From Planosporangium mesophilum (GTDB lineage Bacteria; Actinomycetota; Actinomycetes; Mycobacteriales; Micromonosporaceae): DNA of 64,000 nucleotides. The position numbers were made by a program, and so were the translations under genes. The notes under the pieces are model-generated. The model saw only the letters and a program-made list of their open reading frames with translations, was not told the origin of the DNA and did not search any database. Positions 58,405-64,000 of this stretch are shown in pieces. Location: assembly GCF_016863255.1 (NCBI RefSeq), contig NZ_BOON01000051.1, positions 1-64,000 on the forward strand, read 5' to 3'. Numbering within the stretch: the stretch's first letter is position 1; every line of letters begins with the position of its first letter.

Positions 58405-59627
58405 GACCTGCCCCGCAGGATTCCGCCGAGCGTCGGGTCGTTGGCCAGCAGGCCACCGGTCGCAGGCAGGCCGGGTACGGCCGGCGTCACGGCCGACCCG
58501 TTCGCGGGGACCGTCGCGGGCGGCGCGCTGCCGGCCGGTAGGCCGAGCAGCCGGCGTAGCTGATCGGGCATCGGCAGTTTCTTGGCGTTCAGCGTCTGGG
58601 CCAGGGCGAAGCACTCCTTCGGGATCTGCGTCGCCGACAGGGTGTCGACCATGAGCGAACAGACGTAACTGGCCGGGTCGTACGGACCCATCAGGTTGTC
58701 GCGGGTGTCGAGCGTGCCCGACCGGGAGTTGTACGCGAGGTTGAGGTTGGACAGCGCCAGCGGCGTCACGTCGAGGATGTCGATGATCGCCTTCTGCTGG
58801 CGTACCAGGACGCCGGTGAGGTCGGTGAGCGCGGCCACGTTGGACTTGAGCTCCTCGCGGTTGTCCCGGACGAACGACGTCACCTGCGCCAGCGCGATCG
58901 CGAGGCTGTGCAGCGCGGCGGCCAGCTCGTCACGCTCGCCGGCCAGTTGCTCGGAGACCCCGGCCAACTGCTGGTTGAACTGGCGTACCTGCTGGTCGCT
59001 CTGGGCCAGCGCGGTGGTGAACTGCTGCAGGTTGGCGACGCTTCCGAAGAGGTCTTGCCGTCCGTTGGCGAGCGTCGTCAACGCCTTGGACAGTCCGTCG
59101 AGGGTGTCGTGCAGGTTCTGCCCGTTGCCCTCGAGGTTGGCCCGGCCGGTGGCGAGCACGTTGCTCAGGGCCCCGTCGGCGTTGGCCCCCTCGGGACCGA
59201 GCGCCTTGTTGAACTCGTCCAGCGCCTTGTAGACGTCGTCGATCTCCAGCGGTACGGCGGTGCGGCTGATCGGCAGCGTCGCGCCGTCGGCCATCCGCGG
59301 CCCACCGCTGTAGGCCGGGGTGAGCTGGACGTAACGGTCGCTGACGACGCTCGGCGGCACGATCACCGCGTCGGCGCTCGCCGGAATGTCGAACTTCGGG
59401 TCGTAGGTCATCTCGACCCGTACGGTGCGCCCCTGCGGCTTCACCGCGACCACGTGACCGATCTTGACACCGAGTACGCGCACGTCGGAGCCCTCGTGGA
59501 TGCCGACCACCTTGTCGAAGTCCGCGGCGAGGCGCCGGCCGGGTGTGCGTGACTGCCACACCACGACGCCGGCCACCGCCACGAGCGCCACTCCCGTGCC
59601 GGCGGCCACCCACATCCGCCACCTCAT
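58401..59627 (-). CDS. mceD: Mce family protein MceD
   Basis: 408 residues: N-terminal helix (WVAAGTGVALVAVAGVVVW), Mce domain (LAADFDKVVGIHEGSDVRVLGVKIGHV, VVSDRYVQLTP), a long coiled/helical region with repeated Leu/Gln stretches, and a Pro/Ala-rich C-terminus. ATG 59627 shares one base with the mceC stop (TGATG). Confidence 0.88.
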   Translation of the reverse strand: MRWRMWVAAGTGVALVAVAGVVVWQSRTPGRRLAADFDKVVGIHEGSDVRVLGVKIGHVVAVKPQGRTVRVEMTYDPKFDIPASADAVIVPPSVVSDRYVQLTPAYSGGPRMADGATLPISRTAVPLEIDDVYKALDEFNKALGPEGANADGALSNVLATGRANLEGNGQNLHDTLDGLSKALTTLANGRQDLFGSVANLQQFTTALAQSDQQVRQFNQQLAGVSEQLAGERDELAAALHSLAIALAQVTSFVRDNREELKSNVAALTDLTGVLVRQQKAIIDILDVTPLALSNLNLAYNSRSGTLDTRDNLMGPYDPASYVCSLMVDTLSATQIPKECFALAQTLNAKKLPMPDQLRRLLGLPAGSAPPATVPANGSAVTPAVPGLPATGGLLANDPTLGGILRGRS

Positions 59628-60616
59628 CAGCGACCTCCGATGGTCGGTACGTAGGGCTGCAGCAGCCCGGAGATGTACGAGTCGAACCAGCGGCCGTTGC
59701 CGACGACGTTCGAGAACGCGGTGACGAACCGGCCCATTGACTGCAGCGTGTGTTCGAGGTTGTCCCGGTTGCGCTGCAACAGAGCCACGACCTCGCGTAG
59801 CTGTTGCAGCGCCGGCTTGAGCTGGGTGCGGTTGTCCGCGACCAGGCCGGAGAGCTGGTTGGACAGCTCGTTGGTCGTCACCAGCAGGCTGTGGATCACG
59901 TCGCGGCGCCGGCTGACCTCGTCGAGCAGCAGGTTGGCGTCGGTGACCAGCTTCTGGAACTCCTGGTCCCGGTCGGCCAGCACCTGCGTGACGCTGTGGG
60001 CGTGCGCGAGCAGTTCGCGCAGCTCGGCGTCCCGGTCGGCGACGGTCTGTGACAGCCGGGACAGCCCGGTCAGCGAGGCCTGCACGCTCGCCGGGGTGTC
60101 CGCGAACGCCTGGGAGATCACGGTGAACGCGTTGGCCAGCTGCTTGTTGTCGATCTGCCCGAGCGTGTCGGCGAGGCCGGTCACGGCCTGCATCACGTCG
60201 AACGGCGAGGCCGTGCGCTCCAGCGGGATCTGCCCGCCGGGGGCCAACCGGCCGGTGCCGGCCGGTGCGAGCGCGAGGTACTTCTGGCCCAGCACCGTCT
60301 TGATGCGGATCGTCGCCTCGGTGTCGCGGCCGAGCCGTACCGCGCGCTCGTCGACGCGGAACCGGACCCGCACGTACGCGCCACCGCCGGCGCGGGCCAG
60401 GTCGACCGTCTTGACGGTGCCGACCTTGACCCCGGCGACGCGGACCTCGTTCCCCTCGGCCAGCCCGCTGGCGTCCCGGAAGGCCGCGGTGTACTCGGTG
60501 CCGCCGCCGATCAACGGCAGGTCACCGACCTTGAACGCACCCAGCACCAGCGCGACGAGCGCCGCCATGCTGATGGCGCCGATGACGACCGGGTTGCGTT
60601 CCCGGAATGGCTTCAT
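59627..60616 (-). CDS. mceC: Mce family protein MceC
   Basis: 329 residues: N-terminal helix (VVIGAISMAALVALVLGAF), Mce domain (YTAAFRDASGLAEGNEVRVAGVKVGTVKTV, TVLGQKYLALAP) and a helical half ending FDSYISGLLQPYVPTIGG. ATG 60616 overlaps the mceB stop (ATGA). Subunit of the lipid-import channel. Confidence 0.88.
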   Translation of the reverse strand: MKPFRERNPVVIGAISMAALVALVLGAFKVGDLPLIGGGTEYTAAFRDASGLAEGNEVRVAGVKVGTVKTVDLARAGGGAYVRVRFRVDERAVRLGRDTEATIRIKTVLGQKYLALAPAGTGRLAPGGQIPLERTASPFDVMQAVTGLADTLGQIDNKQLANAFTVISQAFADTPASVQASLTGLSRLSQTVADRDAELRELLAHAHSVTQVLADRDQEFQKLVTDANLLLDEVSRRRDVIHSLLVTTNELSNQLSGLVADNRTQLKPALQQLREVVALLQRNRDNLEHTLQSMGRFVTAFSNVVGNGRWFDSYISGLLQPYVPTIGGR

Positions 60617-61668
60617 CGCTGACCTCCCGGGCCCGCGCAGTGGGCACCCGGCGCGCTGAAGGTCGCCGGATTCACGTCAGGTACGCCGGGTATGCCGACC
60701 CGCCCGTCGAAGTCGCACAGGTAGAAGTTGAACCACGACCCGTACGAGGCGGTCCGGACCAGGGCGTCGTACCGCTTGGGCAGCCGGTTCAGGGTGTCCT
60801 CCAGGACCGCGCTGTTGTCGTTGAGCGTGCCGGCCAGCTTGCCCAGGTTGTCCACATCGGAGGCCAGCGGCGGTCGGACGTCCTTGAGCAGCGACGCGGT
60901 GGCGTCGGTCAGATTGCCGAGGTTGGCCAGCGCGTCGCCGATGGCCTTCCGGTCGCCGGCCAGCCCCGACACGAACTGCTGGAGCTGGCTGATGGTCTGG
61001 TCCAGGTTGTTGTCGCGCTGGTCCAGCGTGGCCAGGACGTCGTTGAGGTTGGTGATGACCCGGCCGATCACGGCGTCCCGGTCCGCGAGGGTGTTGGTCA
61101 GCGAGGCGGTGTGCTGCAGCAGGCTCGCCATGGTGCCGCCCTCACCCTGCAGGACCTGGATGATCTCGTACGCCAGCTTGTTGACGTCGTTCGGCGTCAG
61201 TGCGGTGAACAGCGGCCGGAACCCGTTGAACAGCGTTGTCAGGTCGAGCGCGGGTATGGTCTGCGACTGCGGGATCAGCCCGTTGGGGCGCAGCCGCTGC
61301 CCGCCGCCGGGCGCCTCGGCCAGCGCGATGTAGCGCTGCCCGACCAGGTTCCGATACCTGATCTTGGCCTGCACACTGGTCGCGACCGGCACCTCGTTGT
61401 CGACGGTGAACGCCACCTCGGCGATCCGGTTGTCGACCAGGCTGATCTTGCTCACCTGGCCCACCTTGACCCCGGCGACCCGGATGTCGTCGCCGACCAG
61501 CAGGCCGGTGACGTCGGTGAAGCGGGCCCGGTACGTGGTGCCGCCGCTGAAGTTGAGCGACCCCAGGGTCTGGGCGAGCAGTCCGGTCAGCACCAGCGTT
61601 ATCGCCGCGAAGACGATCAGCTTGATCAGCGGGGCGGCGACTCCCCGGCCTTCCAACGCCTTACTCAT
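60613..61668 (-). CDS. mceB: Mce family protein MceB
   Basis: 351 residues: N-terminal helix (LIKLIVFAAITLVLTGLLAQTL), Mce domain (TYRARFTDVTGLLVGDDIRVAGVKVGQVSKI, NLVGQRYIALAE), and a helical region ending with the conserved GSWFNFYLCDF. ATG 61668 overlaps the TGA of repeat copy 2 (ATGA), so its translation is coupled to the 26-residue peptide rather than directly to mceA. Confidence 0.88.
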   Translation of the reverse strand: MSKALEGRGVAAPLIKLIVFAAITLVLTGLLAQTLGSLNFSGGTTYRARFTDVTGLLVGDDIRVAGVKVGQVSKISLVDNRIAEVAFTVDNEVPVATSVQAKIRYRNLVGQRYIALAEAPGGGQRLRPNGLIPQSQTIPALDLTTLFNGFRPLFTALTPNDVNKLAYEIIQVLQGEGGTMASLLQHTASLTNTLADRDAVIGRVITNLNDVLATLDQRDNNLDQTISQLQQFVSGLAGDRKAIGDALANLGNLTDATASLLKDVRPPLASDVDNLGKLAGTLNDNSAVLEDTLNRLPKRYDALVRTASYGSWFNFYLCDFDGRVGIPGVPDVNPATFSAPGAHCAGPGGQR

Positions 61669-61745
61669 GCCATCACCTCGCTGGCGCTCGGCGATGGCGC
61701 TCGCCCACGCGCTGAGCCCATGATTCGCTTGCCTCGCTCGCTCAT
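61665..61745 (-). repeat. 81-bp translated repeat, copy 2, between mceA and mceB
   Basis: It encodes a 26-residue peptide beginning MSERGKRIMGSARGR and ending PSPSASEVMA. ATG 61745 overlaps the mceA stop and TGA 61667-61665 overlaps the mceB ATG, both as ATGA. It has the same length as copy 1, and 19 of 26 residues are identical. The inverted repeat (GCCATCGCC facing GGTGATGGC) keeps one mismatch. Confidence 0.9.
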
Positions 61746-63028
61746 TGAGCGTTCACCACCGCTCCTCGCAGCAGCGGGCCCCACAGGAGCACCGCGATGT
61801 CGGGTACCTCCACCACCGGCGCGCCGGTCGCCGCGCCGACCAGTGGCTTGATCAGCGCGCGCTCCTCGGCCGTACCGGCGAAGCCCATCGCCGGGTTCGA
61901 GGCGGCGCCCGCCGGCAGGCCGACCGGGAGCAGGTCCAGCGGGCGCTTGGCGCCGTAGTCGTACCCGTCGTTGATCGCCACCTGGGGGGCCGGTACCGGC
62001 GGGGCCGGCAGGAACCGGCAGTCCGGGCCGTTCTTCGCGCCGTACACCGGCTCGTCCTTGCCCGGCAGGTACTTGCCGTTGCTGCGGGTGACCTCGAGGG
62101 TGATGTGCATCCGGCCGCCGGAGAAGATCTGCTCCACCCGCGGCTGCTGGGTGACCAGGCCGTGCGCCACACACGGGTACTCGGGGGCGTACTCGGCGAG
62201 CAGTTCCAGCACCGGACGGCTGACCGAGCCGACCTGGATGATGCGGTCGTCGTACTTGTCGACGAAGATCCGGGTCACGTCGGCCGCATTGGTGGTCTCG
62301 GCCAGGAAGGTCGACAGCTGGGTGCGCTGGTCGCTCACCGTGTTCGCGGTGACCGTCACGTCGCGCAGGATCGACAGCAGGTCCGGCGCCGCGCCGTTGT
62401 AGGTGTCCAGCACGGTGGTCAGCTTGCGGACGTCCTCCTGGATGGTCGGCATGTCCTTGTTGAGGGCCTTCAGGTAGGTGTCGGCCGCCTCCAGGTCCTG
62501 ACCGATCCGGTCGCCGTTGCCGCGCAGCGCCTCGGCCACCGCGCCGAGCGTGGCGGCCAGCTTGTCCGGCTTGACCGCCTGGAGCAGGGGGAGCGCGTCG
62601 TCCAGGACCCGCTCCAGTTCGAGGGCGGCGGTGGTGCGGTCCTGGCCGATGACCGAACCGGAGTGCAGCGGGGCCGCCGCGCGACCGGCGGGCGGCACCA
62701 GGGCCACGTACCGCTCGCCGAACAGCGTCTTGGGCAGCAGCCGGGCGGTGACGTTGCTCGGGATGAGGTCGGTCTGCGACGGGTTGAGGGCCAGCCGCGC
62801 GACGGCGCCGTTGCCGTCGGAGGTGATGCTGCGTACGTCGCCGACGACGACCCCGCGCAGCTTGACCTCGGCGCCCTCGTTGAGCTGTGCGCCGGTGTGG
62901 TCGGCCTTCAACGTCACCCAGGTCACCGGGGTGAACGCCTTCTTGTACTGGAGCACCGACGCGCTCAGCGCGGCGACCAGCACGATGATGAAGGCGATGC
63001 CGAGGAAACGATGGCGGTTCATGCTCAC
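61742..63028 (-). CDS. mceA: Mce family protein MceA
   Basis: 428 residues: N-terminal helix (FLGIAFIIVLVAALSASVLQ), Mce domain (VTLKADHTGAQLNEGAEVKLRGVVVGDVRSI, LFGERYVALVPP), a helical region, and the MceA-type C-terminus with CVAHG and a conserved Cys-containing stretch (GPDCRFLP). GTG 63028 is chosen because it overlaps the yrbEB stop (GTGA), the pattern used through this operon; ATG 63022 is the alternative. Confidence 0.87.
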   Translation of the reverse strand: MSMNRHRFLGIAFIIVLVAALSASVLQYKKAFTPVTWVTLKADHTGAQLNEGAEVKLRGVVVGDVRSITSDGNGAVARLALNPSQTDLIPSNVTARLLPKTLFGERYVALVPPAGRAAAPLHSGSVIGQDRTTAALELERVLDDALPLLQAVKPDKLAATLGAVAEALRGNGDRIGQDLEAADTYLKALNKDMPTIQEDVRKLTTVLDTYNGAAPDLLSILRDVTVTANTVSDQRTQLSTFLAETTNAADVTRIFVDKYDDRIIQVGSVSRPVLELLAEYAPEYPCVAHGLVTQQPRVEQIFSGGRMHITLEVTRSNGKYLPGKDEPVYGAKNGPDCRFLPAPPVPAPQVAINDGYDYGAKRPLDLLPVGLPAGAASNPAMGFAGTAEERALIKPLVGAATGAPVVEVPDIAVLLWGPLLRGAVVNAQ

Positions 63029-63828
63029 CCCGCGATCCGGACGGTCGTGGTGGCGCCCCAGATGGCCAGGGACAGGAAGAAGTCGATGATGTTGACCGAG
63101 ACGATCGCGAGCCGTACCGCGCGGCCGACCGCCACGCCGACACCCGCCGGGCCGCCGCTGGCGTTGTAGCCGTAGTAGCAGTGCACGAGCACCACCACGA
63201 TGCTGAACACCAGCACCTTGCCGAACGACCACAGCACGTCCGCCGGGGGCAGGAACAGGTGGAAGTAGTAGTCGTACGTACCGGTCGACTGCCCGAAGTA
63301 GATGGTCGCGATGGAGCGGGTGGCGAGGTAGCTGGCCAGCAGGCCGATCACGTACAGCGGGATGACCGCGATGAAGCCGGCGATCATCCGGGTGGTGACC
63401 AGGAAGGGCAGCGACGGTACGCCCATCACCTCGAGGGCGTCGACCTCTTCGGAGATGCGCATGGCGCCGAGTTGGGCGGTGAACCCGGAGCCCACCGTCG
63501 CTGACAGGGCCAGCGCCGACACCAGCGGGGATATCTCGCGCGTGTTGAAGTACGCGGAGATGAAGCCGGTGAAGGCGCTGCTGCCGATCTGGTTGAGCGC
63601 CTGGTAGCCCTGCAGGCCGACCTCGGTACCGGTGAAGAAGGTCATGCAGCAGATGACTCCGACGGTGCCGCCGAGCACGGCCAGGGCCCCGGAGCCGAAG
63701 CTCACCTCGGCGAGCAGTCGCAGGATCTCCCGCTTGTAGCGCCGGATCGTCCGCGGCGTCCACGCGAAGGAGCGCGCGTAGAACGACAGCTGGCCGCCGA
63801 GATCGTCAAGGCGGTCGAAGATGGCCAA
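63025..63828 (-). CDS. yrbEB: YrbE/MlaE-type permease, B subunit
   Basis: A 267-residue MlaE-family integral membrane permease. The core helices and loop include GGTVGVICCMTFFTGTEVGLQGYQAL, ALALSATVGSGFTAQLGAMRISEEVDALEVMGV (the EExDAL coupling motif for the Mkl/MlaF ATPase) and YYGYNASGGPAGVGVAVGRAVR. The start is TTG 63828, one base after the yrbEA stop, with GAAGGG upstream. It forms the membrane part of the lipid importer with YrbEA. Confidence 0.88.
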   Translation of the reverse strand: MAIFDRLDDLGGQLSFYARSFAWTPRTIRRYKREILRLLAEVSFGSGALAVLGGTVGVICCMTFFTGTEVGLQGYQALNQIGSSAFTGFISAYFNTREISPLVSALALSATVGSGFTAQLGAMRISEEVDALEVMGVPSLPFLVTTRMIAGFIAVIPLYVIGLLASYLATRSIATIYFGQSTGTYDYYFHLFLPPADVLWSFGKVLVFSIVVVLVHCYYGYNASGGPAGVGVAVGRAVRLAIVSVNIIDFFLSLAIWGATTTVRIAG

Positions 63829-63829
63829 C

Positions 63830-64000
63830 TCAGCTACCCTTCTGCGGGACGATCTGGAAGTACACGGCCGTGATCACGAAGTTGACCGCGAACAGCAGCA
63901 TGAACGTGATGACGACGCTCTGGTTGACCGCGTCGCCCACGCCCTTCGGGCCACCCTTGGCGGTCATCCCCTTGTAGGAGGCGACCACGGCGGCGATGAC
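63830..64000 (-). CDS. yrbEA: YrbE/MlaE-type permease, A subunit (C-terminal part only)
   Basis: The last 56 codons of the gene are in the window: VIAAVVASYKGMTAKGGPKG, then VGDAVNQSVVITFMLLFAVN and a final segment ending PQKGS. The G-x-x-A-KGG-x-x-GVG-x-A-V-x-x-V stretch is the conserved C-terminal signature of MlaE permeases. It continues beyond the right edge, where the rest of the operon's front would lie. Confidence 0.88.
   Translation of the reverse strand, partial: VIAAVVASYKGMTAKGGPKGVGDAVNQSVVITFMLLFAVNFVITAVYFQIVPQKGS

Overview
The window is very GC-rich actinobacterial DNA. It carries a complete conservon (cvnABCD), an Mce/YrbE lipid-import locus, an MptB-type mannosyltransferase, MatB-like and FadD-like acyl-CoA synthetases, a YrbE TTG start and many GTG starts with 4-base ATGA/GTGA overlaps. 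Together these point to a filamentous actinomycete, most likely of the Micromonosporaceae. The family assignment is inference from gene content. Nothing looks like plasmid, phage or an intact insertion sequence.

Layout. 1-3.7 kb: an unclear left edge, then a SLOG-fold protein gene (TIGR00725 family) 8 bases behind a large membrane protein gene, with a half-size paralogue of that membrane protein transcribed divergently. 3.6-11.2 kb: a five-gene minus-strand operon, aceB-glcD-glcE-glcF-glcA, which would import glycolate or lactate, oxidise it to glyoxylate and condense glyoxylate with acetyl-CoA to malate. 11.5-13.3 kb: a tiny membrane protein and a MatB-like synthetase. 13.8-20.9 kb: a conservon running without a break into a glycine betaine/choline-type ABC transporter that lacks its ATPase gene. 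20.9-31.1 kb: assorted metabolism and transport genes (DUF218, PLP enzyme, SulP, epimerase, GNAT, an oxygenase, pirin, MFS). 31.2-42.1 kb: mptB, an FUSC-like protein, a dapA/lysR divergent pair, MarR, a large secreted glycosidase, a methyltransferase and fadD.

42.1-46.5 kb is a small accessory island between the 3' end of fadD and a decayed second copy of that same 3' end. It holds a broken methyltransferase, two unfamiliar membrane proteins, an HTH-TPR regulator and a small conserved protein. 46.5-52.6 kb resumes the housekeeping-like content: a beta-lactamase-fold hydrolase, a second FUSC-like paralogue, a CBM48 mini-protein, a CynX-type MFS transporter and a secreted alpha-amylase with a strong promoter.

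52.7-64 kb: a regulator made of two complete TetR units fused in one chain lies convergent to a minus-strand mce operon (yrbEA partial, yrbEB, mceA-F, two Mce-associated proteins). Two copies of an 81-base translated repeat sit exactly between mce genes. Each encodes a 26-residue peptide that overlaps the upstream stop through ATGA; its own stop overlaps the next start, which is mceB for one copy and a 20-residue mini-ORF leading to the Mce-associated protein gene for the other. These repeats, the TetR-TetR fusion, the fadD-flanked island and the conservon-transporter operon are the most unusual items.
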